Of a stretch of DNA of 7,737 nucleotides, positions 1-6,798 are shown piece by piece. Below the pieces are notes generated by a model, which saw only the letters and a list, made by a program, of their open reading frames with translations, ran no database searches and was not told where the DNA came from. Made by a program: the position numbers and the translations under genes. The DNA is taken from contig JBCCQN010000294.1 of NCBI GenBank assembly GCA_039024315.1, positions 1 through 7,737 on the forward strand, written 5' to 3'. This stretch comes from JBCAWW01 sp039024315 (GTDB lineage: Bacteria; Bacteroidota; Bacteroidia; J057). Position 1 is the first letter of the stretch; every line of letters starts with the position of its first letter.

Positions 1-948
1 ATCCGTCAAACTCCAACCATAGCCGTAATGACCACCATAATCAGGATCGGAGATTTGCTGGCTAAAGATCTGCGCTAGGTAAGCCTTCGGCAATAGCTTC
101 TCCTCATACAATGCTTGATCCCAAAGCCACAAATCCTCCACAGTAGAATAAATCGCACCCGCCGAGAAAACGCTAGACATGTCCACGTAATTGGCGTTGT
201 AATACGTTCCCCAAGCTTGAAAATAGCCAGCAGCTCTGTTTGCGCTGAGTGGTCTATGCTTTTCGATGCCGGTATTTTTCATCCCTAAGGGTTGCAGGAT
301 CTTTTCTTCTAGGACTTGCGCAAAAGACTTTTCCGTGATTTGCTCGATCAGGTAGCCGAGGACCACATAGCCAGAATTACTATAGCTAAAGCGCACTCCG
401 GGGGTAAAATCAAGCGGCAGGCCAGAGAAAACGGCTACCAAGTCTTGGGGCCGATAATTGTCCGGAATAATCAAATCTGGTTTATCGACCTTAGGCTTAG
501 GCGAATCATAATTATTAGGCACACCAGCGCTATGGGTCAGCAATTGATGGATCGTAATGCGCTCTGCATTTTCTTTGGGATAATCAGGTAGATAGCGAGC
601 CAGCGGAGCATTTAATTCAAGTTTGCCTTCTGCCACCAGCTGCATAATCAGCATGGCTGTAAACTGCTTGCTGATAGAACCTAGCCGAAATTTGGTATCC
701 GTCTGATTGGGGATTTCCCACTCCATATTGGCCAAACCAAAGCCTTGCTTATAGACTAATTCCCCCTCATGGGCGACGAGAATCGCTCCGTTGAATTGTC
801 CGTATTCGGCGTAGGTACTGACCAGTTCATTGATAGCCTCTAACTTGGAAGACTGCTCTTTTGATTGAGCCTCGCAAGCAAAGGAGAGGGCAGCTAGGGC
901 GAAAAGGAGTAAGGCTGTACTGAGATAGTTTCTTCTAAATATTTCCAT
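1..948 (-). CDS. Exported serine hydrolase, beta-lactamase/PBP-like family (3' end missing)
   Basis: This frame is open from an ATG at 948 to the left edge (316 residues), so the C-terminus lies outside the window. Residues 1-25 form an export signal: a basic start (MEIFRR), a hydrophobic stretch at 9-24 and ALSFAC ending at Cys25. That could be a lipoprotein cysteine, but the serine at -3 is atypical of a lipobox, so ordinary signal-peptidase cleavage is possible. The serine hydrolase motifs are in order: SxxK as S91-I-S-K94 in RLGSISKQF, LLTHSAG at 136-142, and YSN at 189-191. The segment HYGYGW (about 307-312) is typical of the family near its C-terminus. The family (PF00144) includes class C beta-lactamases, D-aminopeptidases, carboxypeptidases and esterases, and the substrate cannot be read from the sequence. 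The gene lies 282 bp downstream of the epimerase behind several inverted repeats, so it is probably transcribed separately. No frameshift is seen. Confidence 0.9.
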   Translation of the reverse strand, partial: MEIFRRNYLSTALLLFALAALSFACEAQSKEQSSKLEAINELVSTYAEYGQFNGAILVAHEGELVYKQGFGLANMEWEIPNQTDTKFRLGSISKQFTAMLIMQLVAEGKLELNAPLARYLPDYPKENAERITIHQLLTHSAGVPNNYDSPKPKVDKPDLIIPDNYRPQDLVAVFSGLPLDFTPGVRFSYSNSGYVVLGYLIEQITEKSFAQVLEEKILQPLGMKNTGIEKHRPLSANRAAGYFQAWGTYYNANYVDMSSVFSAGAIYSTVEDLWLWDQALYEEKLLPKAYLAQIFSQQISDPDYGGHYGYGWSLTD

Positions 949-1098
949 TGCGGAAAGCTAAATAGAAGCATTATCGAGCACCGCTTTTGCTCTGTAAAAG
1001 AATGTAAAAACAGGGTAAAAATTTGCTAGAGCGACCTGTTATTTATCTAAAACTTATCCTAGCTCAACTTTTATTTGGGGGATCTTTTTTTGTATTAC

Positions 1099-1118
1099 CT
1101 CCCGAAAGCTTTCGGGAG
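1099..1118. repeat. Perfect 20-bp palindrome
   Basis: CTCCCGAAAG is followed directly by its exact reverse complement CTTTCGGGAG. It lies in the gap between the epimerase and serine hydrolase genes. Neither side carries a T-run in the direction needed for a classical intrinsic terminator: a run of seven T precedes it on the plus strand, so the minus transcript has an A-run after it. It could be a terminator without a U-tract, an mRNA-stabilising hairpin, a protein-binding dyad or a dispersed genomic repeat. Confidence 0.75.
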
Positions 1119-1141
1119 CGCGGAACGCTTATCTTTATGGG

Positions 1142-1160
1142 TGCGGCATGCATGCGCGCA
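1142..1160. repeat. Imperfect inverted repeat centred on GCATGCATGC
   Basis: The self-complementary core GCATGCATGC (1146-1155) is flanked by TGCG (1142-1145) and its complement CGCA (1157-1160), with one unpaired G at 1156. It is the middle of three hairpin-forming elements in the gap after the epimerase gene. Its role is unknown. Confidence 0.45.
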
Positions 1161-1180
1161 CCTACATTAGCATTTTGTAG

Positions 1181-1199
1181 CGGCCTATTGCATAGGCCG
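1181..1199 (-). terminator. Hairpin after the epimerase gene, possible operon terminator
   Basis: An 8-bp perfect stem (CGGCCTAT / ATAGGCCG) encloses a 3-base loop. It begins 32 bases after the epimerase stop codon, where the end of the mannan operon transcript would be expected. In the minus-strand RNA the stem is followed by CUACAAAAUG, with no U-tract. It would therefore be a non-canonical terminator or a 3'-end-protecting hairpin. The stem itself is certain and the function is inferred from position. Confidence 0.4.
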
Positions 1200-1230
1200 T
1201 CAGAGTTAATCGTTCTGCGCAGCAGCCCAA

Positions 1231-2451
1231 CTAAGACGACAAGCGCCGGATCATCTCCAAGCACATACGCACATTGTGGTAGGGAGCCTTCCAAGGACCG
1301 GCTTTATTTTCAGTACGATTGACTTCCCGCTCGGCATTGACGCGCCAGTGCCATTCACCTTTTTCCTGATCTTTGAGATATCGCTCAATGATCTGCCAGC
1401 AGTTTTGAGCCGCTTGAGCGTAGTCAGTCCTTTTACTCAATTCAAAGGCATTCCAAAAACCGACGACTGCCTCAGCCTGAGGCCACCAATGTAGATCAGC
1501 ATCCAAATGATCACCATCCAATTCGTTGAGGACGCCGCCCTCATGGTCTAGGCCCTCTTGTAGGGTAGCCTCAGCCATGCATAGCACTAGAGGAGAGAGT
1601 TCGGCGCAGACGGCCTCATCCCCCAACACCTCCGCTGCTTCCCAAAGCAACCAACTACACTCGATATCATGCCCATAGGAAATTGCGCTGGACTTTGCTT
1701 GCCATTGCTCATCAAAAAAGAGGGTCTGATGTCCCGTCGCAGGATTGATAAAACGAGTTTGGATACAGTCAATAATTCGTCTCAGTGCTATCGCGACTTG
1801 GGCTTGAGGGTAAGCGCGATAGAGATTGACGTAGGCCTCCATAATGTGGAGGTGGGTATTCATGGTCTTGGCCTCATTGGCGTCCTTATTGCTCAAACGC
1901 AAGTCTTCTAATTCGTCCCATTTCGCCCCAAAGGCCTCGAGGTAGCCTCCATAGGTAGGATCATAGCTATGGCGTTCGATCAAAGCAAAAAGCTCTAGGG
2001 CTAGGTCCAAAGCTTCTTGCTCTCCTGTGAGCTGGTAGTACTCCGAAAAGGCATAGATCGCAAAAGCCTGCGCATAAATTTGCTTACGTCCATTGATGAC
2101 TTGGCCGTTTTGATCTAGCATCCAGACTACCCCTCCATTTTTCAGGTCTAAAAAGTGGGTTTTGATGTATTCATACATCTGCTCTGCCACAGCACGGTAC
2201 TCACCTGAGTTGAGCGTTTGGCCAGCCGCAGCAAAAGTCCAGAGCACTCGGGTATGCATGATCACCCCTTTATGCGCTTGTGGATAAAGGCGGTTGTAGG
2301 CATCACGCCGACCATAGCAACCCCCATTTTCAGCATCGAGCATCTGTGTCTGCCACCAGTCTAGGAGTTGAGTTGCCTCTGCGCGGAACGCTTCTCTCCA
2401 TTGTGATTGGGTTCTGAGCGAAAGTTTTGGGGTAGGATCAAAAACAGCCAT
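1231..2451 (-). CDS. Mannobiose/cellobiose 2-epimerase (AGE superfamily)
   Basis: This cytoplasmic enzyme epimerises the reducing-end sugar of a beta-1,4-disaccharide at C2; here beta-1,4-mannobiose to mannosyl-glucose is the likely reaction. The 406-residue product is the usual length for the family and has the (alpha/alpha)6-barrel pattern of repeated helices. Four expected active-site residues are present: R68 in MHTRVLW, H202 in NTHLHIMEAY, H261 in SYGHDIECSW and H392 in PYHNVRMCLE. As I recall, they correspond to R66, H200, H259 and H390 of Rhodothermus marinus cellobiose 2-epimerase, a constant offset of two. No signal peptide is seen. The chosen ATG at 2451 lies 8 bases after the phosphorylase stop; an in-frame ATG at 2517 would add 22 residues lying wholly inside the phosphorylase gene and foreign to the family. 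Sequence alone does not separate mannobiose from cellobiose preference; the adjacent mannanase and phosphorylase favour mannobiose. Confidence 0.93.
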   Translation of the reverse strand: MAVFDPTPKLSLRTQSQWREAFRAEATQLLDWWQTQMLDAENGGCYGRRDAYNRLYPQAHKGVIMHTRVLWTFAAAGQTLNSGEYRAVAEQMYEYIKTHFLDLKNGGVVWMLDQNGQVINGRKQIYAQAFAIYAFSEYYQLTGEQEALDLALELFALIERHSYDPTYGGYLEAFGAKWDELEDLRLSNKDANEAKTMNTHLHIMEAYVNLYRAYPQAQVAIALRRIIDCIQTRFINPATGHQTLFFDEQWQAKSSAISYGHDIECSWLLWEAAEVLGDEAVCAELSPLVLCMAEATLQEGLDHEGGVLNELDGDHLDADLHWWPQAEAVVGFWNAFELSKRTDYAQAAQNCWQIIERYLKDQEKGEWHWRVNAEREVNRTENKAGPWKAPYHNVRMCLEMIRRLSS

Positions 2452-2459
2452 ACCTGCGC

Positions 2460-3638
2460 TTAGGATTTGATCAGTTGGAGATTTTTGCGAATGAGCGCGC
2501 TTCTTTGAGCCACACAAGCGGCGGAGCGCAAGGGATCTTCTGGCGTATTTTGCACATAGTCGAGTAGTTTTTCAATGGTGCTAGTCGCTACATGCATGCG
2601 TGTATCCGAAGAAGCATAGTAGATAAAGACTTCTTCGTTTTCATTGACGATCCAACCGTTGGCAAAAGCCACATTGGAGACATCTCCTACTCTCTCGCCC
2701 CCCTTGGGCGCGATAAAATGACCGGAAGGCAAATGGGTAATTTCCCAAGGCTTGTCCAAAGCCGTCATGAAAAGGTAAAGCGTATATCTAAGACCAGCAG
2801 CGGTATTACGCACCCCATGGGCAAGGTGTAACCAGCCCTTTTCGGTTTTAATCGGTGGAGGCCCCTGGCCGTTTTTGGCTTCTTTGATGGTGTGGTAGAT
2901 TTTCCCATCTACGATTTGCTCCTCCTTGACTTCAGCATTTTCCATACTGTCGCTTAGGCCCCAGCCGATGCCACCACCGCTACCCACACTGATAAAACCA
3001 TCTTGCGGACGGGTGTAGAGAGCATACTTGCCATCGATAAACTCTGGGTGTAGCACTACATTTCGCTGCTGCCCAGAATAAGTCTTAAGATCAGGCAGTC
3101 TTTCCCAAGTGATTAAATCTTTGGTGCGAGCGATGCCGCATTGGGCTTCTGCCGCGGAGGTATTGTTGGGCTGGGTTTTGTCTTTGCGTTCGGTACAAAA
3201 CAAGCCGTAAATCCAACCATCTTCATGCTCGGTGAGACGCATGTCGTAGACATTGGTATCAGGTTCGTCCGTTTCGGGCATATTGACGGGATAATCCCAA
3301 AAGCGAAACTGATCGATCCCATTGGGGCTTTCGGCTACTGCGAAAAAAGATTTGCGGTCGTCGCCTTCGACTCTTGCTACTAAGAGATATTTGCCTTGCC
3401 AGTAAATGGCTCCGGCATTAAAGGCTGCATTGATACCCAAGCGTTCCATCAGATGGGGATTGCTAACAGGATCCAGATCGTAGCGCCAAAAGAGCGGAGC
3501 ATGAGCAGCCGTCAACACTGGGTTTTGATAGCGGGTATAAATGCCGTTAGTGCTGGCATGAGCAATATTGGGCTTGGCGATCAAAGCATCATGCTCTGTT
3601 TGCAAGCTTCGCAGTCTAGCGTCAAAAGATTGGTTCAT
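2460..3638 (-). CDS. GH130 4-O-beta-D-mannosyl-D-glucose phosphorylase
   Basis: The predicted reaction is mannosyl-beta-1,4-glucose plus phosphate to alpha-mannose 1-phosphate and glucose, in the cytoplasm (no signal peptide). The 392 residues match the usual length of GH130 subfamily 1. Characteristic segments run through the protein: NPVLTAAHAPLFWRYDLDP (39-57), NAAFNAGAI (70-78), VARVEGDDRKSFFAVAESP (87-105), and DTNVYDMRL (127-135), which holds the likely general-acid Asp (probably D132, by analogy with the Asp reported in the Bacteroides fragilis enzyme). Further on come NVVLHPEF, ALYTRPQDGF, AHGVRNTAAGLRY, ERVGDVSN and YYASSDTRMHVATS; their Arg and His residues would contribute to phosphate and sugar binding. 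The start codon overlaps the symporter stop by one base (TAATG), indicating translational coupling, and the epimerase follows 8 bases later. The mannosyl-oligosaccharide phosphorylases of subfamily 2 are the alternative, but the N-terminal half and gene context fit subfamily 1 better. Confidence 0.93.
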   Translation of the reverse strand: MNQSFDARLRSLQTEHDALIAKPNIAHASTNGIYTRYQNPVLTAAHAPLFWRYDLDPVSNPHLMERLGINAAFNAGAIYWQGKYLLVARVEGDDRKSFFAVAESPNGIDQFRFWDYPVNMPETDEPDTNVYDMRLTEHEDGWIYGLFCTERKDKTQPNNTSAAEAQCGIARTKDLITWERLPDLKTYSGQQRNVVLHPEFIDGKYALYTRPQDGFISVGSGGGIGWGLSDSMENAEVKEEQIVDGKIYHTIKEAKNGQGPPPIKTEKGWLHLAHGVRNTAAGLRYTLYLFMTALDKPWEITHLPSGHFIAPKGGERVGDVSNVAFANGWIVNENEEVFIYYASSDTRMHVATSTIEKLLDYVQNTPEDPLRSAACVAQRSALIRKNLQLIKS

Positions 3639-5473
3639 TAGTCGAGTGATATGTCTTTGGGGTAGTCTTCGAGTTTATCGTACCAGTTGTATTTCAATAT
3701 TAGGGTACAGATTGCAGTTATCAGTAGCGCAATGCACATGCGTTCAAATTGCTTGATGATCATAAAGATGGGGGCGGCAGTCAGGCTGGTTTGCCAGATG
3801 ATGCCGACAATCACATTGATGGTATCGCGTCCAAATTCGCGGTTGGGCTGGATCTCTGGATTTTCCTTTTGCAGCTCTGCAAGCACAGGCTTCCAAAAGC
3901 CCCAAGGGCGTGTCTTGTGGTAAAACTCTTTGAGAGTCTCCATTTCATCGGGAGGCGTCAAAAGACTACCCGCAATACAGCCGATCAGAGAAAGTAGCAG
4001 ATTGAGGGGGAAGGCTTCTAAAGAAGTGACCGACTCTGGCAATACCAGCGGTAAGATCATGGCGGCGAGTATACCGCCAATCATCCCAAAAAAGTAGCCA
4101 TAGCTATTGAAGCGCCACCAATACCATTTGAGAAGGTTGGCTGCAGTGTAACCTCCATAGAGTGCGGCGACTAGCCAATCAATCACATTGTTGAGAGAGC
4201 CAATTACAAAGCCAAAGAGGGTACCAATTACCACTACCACTACCGAAGCGATATAGCTCATGCGTACATACTCTTGATCAGTCCCATCAGGATTGATCAG
4301 GCGTTTGTAAATATCATTGACGATATAAGCTGGCGCGACATTGACGATACCAGCAAAGGAGGACATAAAAGCTGCCAAGAGCCCTGCGATAAGCAGTCCC
4401 ATCAGTCCTGCGGGCACGAACTCTCTAATGGCAAAGGGTAAAATCTGCTCAAAATCTACCTCCGAGCCCATGGCGATGAGATCATCGCTAAAAAATACTA
4501 AGGCGAGGACCGCCAAACCCGCAATGAGCATATAGCGAGGAAACAGTAGCACCACATTGACAAAACCGCTCATCTTAGCAGCGTCCTTGGGGCTACGCGT
4601 CGAAAGCACTCGTTGCATATCATAATTGGGGGCAGGGCCAGCCATACTTTGCAAAATACCTTTGAGCAAAACCATCATAAAGAAGATCCCGAATAGCTCC
4701 CAGCCGTCTTCGGTGATTTTACTATTGGCCTGCTCCATAATCCCTGTCCAATCCAAATCGAGTTTCCAGCCAAAGCTGATTTCATCCCAACCAGCAGGAA
4801 TATGCTCCGCCAGCATATCAGGAGAGACCAATTGCATGGCAATCACGCCAATCGCAATACTCGCTACGGTCATGATCGCATACTGCAAGACTTCTGTGAA
4901 GACCACACTAAACATCCCGCCTTTCACGGCATAGATAGTCGTCAGCACGGTGATGATGAGTCCATATAAGATCTCGTTGGTCGCAGGATCGGCCGATAGC
5001 TCCCATGGCAAAAAGACTACAGCAAACTTACCAATGCCGATAAAGCCGTAGGCGATATAGGTCACCACTACAATGATGGCAAAGATCACCACAATCATAT
5101 TGGACATCTTGGCTCCTTGCCCCTCACCAAAGCGAAACTTGATCCACTCTGCTCCCGTCATTACGCCCGAGCGCCTCAACCAGATCGAGAGAAAGACCAT
5201 CATAAAAATTTGATTGAAGACGGGCCAAAGCCAAGGAATCCAGACACTTTTGAGGCCATAGATAAAGAGTAGCGTAACCATCCACATGGTACCACTAATG
5301 TCAAACATGCCGGAGGCATTGGATAGCCCGAGTGTATACCATTTCAATTCATTGCCCCCGAGGAAGTAGGACCGCAGGTTACGACTGGCGCGTTTGGAAA
5401 TCCAAAAGCCAATCCCCACCGTCGCCACTAAATACAGGCCAATGATGATGATATCGAGTAGTTGTAAATCCAT
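3638..5473 (-). CDS. Sodium:solute symporter (SSS family), probable mannobiose importer
   Basis: This is an inner-membrane secondary transporter, probably taking up a disaccharide with Na+. Its 611 residues show roughly 13-15 hydrophobic segments, beginning at 5-25, 46-70, 77-99 and 124-147 and ending near 551-573 and 577-594. Family features include SYFLGGNELKWYTLGLSNAS (35-54), a conserved first-core-helix region of the type that lines the Na2 sodium site, and AAFMSSFAGIVNVAPAYIVN (367-386), whose paired serines S371/S372 match the sodium-ligand helix of vSGLT-like proteins. Other landmarks are LRRSGVMTGAEW at 99-110 and YAVKGGMFSVVFTEVLQ at 181-197. A soluble loop at about 217-258 and a cytoplasmic-looking region at about 506-550 are longer than in the shortest members. 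The substrate is inferred only from its place between the mannanase and the phosphorylase/epimerase pair. No stop or frameshift is seen. The 171-bp leader and its repeats may set its expression separately from GH26. Confidence 0.92.
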   Translation of the reverse strand: MDLQLLDIIIIGLYLVATVGIGFWISKRASRNLRSYFLGGNELKWYTLGLSNASGMFDISGTMWMVTLLFIYGLKSVWIPWLWPVFNQIFMMVFLSIWLRRSGVMTGAEWIKFRFGEGQGAKMSNMIVVIFAIIVVVTYIAYGFIGIGKFAVVFLPWELSADPATNEILYGLIITVLTTIYAVKGGMFSVVFTEVLQYAIMTVASIAIGVIAMQLVSPDMLAEHIPAGWDEISFGWKLDLDWTGIMEQANSKITEDGWELFGIFFMMVLLKGILQSMAGPAPNYDMQRVLSTRSPKDAAKMSGFVNVVLLFPRYMLIAGLAVLALVFFSDDLIAMGSEVDFEQILPFAIREFVPAGLMGLLIAGLLAAFMSSFAGIVNVAPAYIVNDIYKRLINPDGTDQEYVRMSYIASVVVVVIGTLFGFVIGSLNNVIDWLVAALYGGYTAANLLKWYWWRFNSYGYFFGMIGGILAAMILPLVLPESVTSLEAFPLNLLLSLIGCIAGSLLTPPDEMETLKEFYHKTRPWGFWKPVLAELQKENPEIQPNREFGRDTINVIVGIIWQTSLTAAPIFMIIKQFERMCIALLITAICTLILKYNWYDKLEDYPKDISLD

Positions 5474-5478
5474 AAATC

Positions 5479-5515
5479 CTAAGTATAGATTAGAAAGTAC
5501 TTAGTAGTAAGTATA
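5479..5515. repeat. TAAGTA repeat cluster in the symporter leader (two direct, one inverted copy)
   Basis: On the plus strand TAAGTATA occurs at 5480-5487 and again at 5508-5515, with the inverted copy TACTTA at 5498-5503 between them. Two mutually exclusive hairpins can form. One pairs 5479-5485 with 5498-5504 (7 bp, 12-base loop) and ends five bases before the symporter ATG. The other pairs 5498-5503 with 5508-5513 (6 bp, 4-base loop). The stems are AT-rich and weak. The cluster could be an operator or a translational control element; neither is proven. Confidence 0.45.
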
Positions 5516-5530
5516 TAGAGGCCCTGAGAG

Positions 5531-5563
5531 AGAGAATCGTATCCCAAACTCTTGATACTCTCT
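5531..5563. repeat. Imperfect inverted repeat between GH26 and symporter genes
   Basis: GTATC (5539-5543) pairs with GATAC (5554-5558) around a 10-base loop, and AGAGA (5531-5535) pairs with TCTCT (5559-5563), leaving a 3-base bulge at 5536-5538. A smaller stem, CGCTA/TAGCG (5574-5578 with 5585-5589), lies just upstream in transcription order. No U-tract follows either, so a strong intrinsic terminator after GH26 is not supported. The rest of the 5474-5644 gap holds no gene I can see. Confidence 0.35.
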
Positions 5564-5644
5564 ACTTTTTTCTCGCTACTTAATTAGCGCATACAGTTGG
5601 CCAAATGATGGCACAATCCAGTAAAATATTGCTACGATAAGTGT

Positions 5645-6784
5645 TTAAAGTGAATACATAGGGGGTAAATCGTTCGCGAAGAGCGTAAACTCATCCTCAG
5701 CAAATCGGGTAAAATCAGCCGCGCTGCTATGACCGGGATAGGGCGCATAATGATGATCCAAACGCGCATTGCGCCAAATCATCATATAGCTAATACGCGA
5801 GGCGACCGGATCATTTTTGATGGGTTCGAGTATGGTTTTCGTCCACCAATCTTCCTTGGGGATGGTTTCGTATCCCGTCTCAGAGAGGGCAGCGATTTTA
5901 TTATGTTTTTCAGCTAGCTGAACGACTGTCCTCAAGCGCTTCAATAGCGCCTCCACATCATTCTTTTTGCCGACATCATGATAATCATCGACACCCATAA
6001 TATCGACGTATTCGTCTCCGGGGTAGCGTTCCATATAGTGGGCCTCATCCTGAAAAACATCAGGCGAATAGCAATAAAGGATATTGTGGAGGCCTTTTTG
6101 ATCGCGCAGGTACTCTACTGTATAGCGAAATAGGGCTTTGTACTCCTCCGGAGAACAATGATCATTGCCCCACCAAAACCAGCTACCGGTATGTTCATGC
6201 CAAGGCCGCAAAATGATGGGGATTTTTTTCTTGAATAAGAAACCCACTTCTAGCTCGTTGACAAAATCGGCAAACAGATCCAGCTTCGCATTGAAGGCCG
6301 CATGATGCTTACCGCCCGGCAAAATCGTTTCCACTACCCGTTCGCCGACATCCCAACTGTCGCCCCCCGTTACAAAATTGTCGACATGCCAACTGATGGT
6401 ATTGATGCCTCCCATCTTATAAACCTGCTTCATCCAGCCCTGCATTTGGGCAAAATTGACCGAGTCAATATTGACAGGCCCCTGCCCCAACTTACTCATC
6501 TCCCAACCCACCAAGGCAGGATGCTGACCTACGATATCTTTGACATCTGTCCGCTTTTTGTGCCATTCTTTCCATTGCACGCCATAGGCAAAGGCATCTT
6601 GATGGCCAAATACAACGTGCCCTTGAGATAGTCTTCTCAGATTTTCATACAGCGCCTTGGTTTGATTAGTGGCAGCACTATCAACTGTTTGGATGCTATC
6701 ATAAACCTTTTGGTCAGGCGAGAGAAAACCCACTGAGAAAAAGAGCATAAATGCTAGGATTGAAGCAGAAAGAAGTCGTTTCAT
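5645..6784 (-). CDS. GH26 beta-mannanase, probably periplasmic
   Basis: The protein hydrolyses beta-1,4-mannosidic bonds with retention. Its 379 residues comprise an N-terminal export signal (MKRLLS, then a hydrophobic run to about residue 21) and one GH26 (beta/alpha)8 catalytic domain, with no carbohydrate-binding module. The acid/base is E197 in the diagnostic RPWHEHTGSWFWWG motif (193-206), and the nucleophile is E302 in AALSETGYE (298-306). Other family landmarks are VFGHQDAFAYG (58-68), ISWHVDNF (130-137) and MGVDDYHD (263-270). There is no cysteine in the signal region, so it is not a surface lipoprotein; a soluble periplasmic location is likely, although the cleavage site is not clear. 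The start is 14 bases after the SusD stop, so the two are co-transcribed. The epimerase and phosphorylase downstream act on disaccharides, so a mannobiose-releasing enzyme like B. fragilis Man26A is the best comparison. Endo- versus exo-action is not decidable from sequence by eye. Confidence 0.94.
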   Translation of the reverse strand: MKRLLSASILAFMLFFSVGFLSPDQKVYDSIQTVDSAATNQTKALYENLRRLSQGHVVFGHQDAFAYGVQWKEWHKKRTDVKDIVGQHPALVGWEMSKLGQGPVNIDSVNFAQMQGWMKQVYKMGGINTISWHVDNFVTGGDSWDVGERVVETILPGGKHHAAFNAKLDLFADFVNELEVGFLFKKKIPIILRPWHEHTGSWFWWGNDHCSPEEYKALFRYTVEYLRDQKGLHNILYCYSPDVFQDEAHYMERYPGDEYVDIMGVDDYHDVGKKNDVEALLKRLRTVVQLAEKHNKIAALSETGYETIPKEDWWTKTILEPIKNDPVASRISYMMIWRNARLDHHYAPYPGHSSAADFTRFAEDEFTLFANDLPPMYSL

Positions 6785-6798
6785 AGGAATAAATGATC

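Noticed and set aside
316..591. 91-codon plus-strand frame
   Set aside because: It lies wholly antisense to the serine hydrolase, whose frame is intact with all motifs.
949..1098. Possible Bacteroidota-type promoter (TAnnTTTG with upstream TTG) for the serine hydrolase
   Set aside because: Only partial matches are seen on the minus strand (for example TAAGTTTT and TACATTCT), with no properly spaced -33 element, so no promoter is called.
1023..1322. 99-codon open frame on the plus strand (and a 76-codon frame opposite it) covering the epimerase-hydrolase gap
   Set aside because: Both run through the hairpins and into the antisense of the epimerase gene. The products look like no protein family and have low-complexity, arbitrary composition, so chance frames are more likely.
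1118..2393. The 13-mer GCGCGGAACGCTT occurs at 1118-1130 and again at 2381-2393 inside the epimerase gene
   Set aside because: About one 13-base match between two places is expected by chance in a window this long, and nothing else flanking the copies is shared.
5474..5644. Rho-independent terminator after the GH26 gene
   Set aside because: The stems present are short and bulged, and are not followed by a U-tract on the minus strand. The operon context also argues for read-through.
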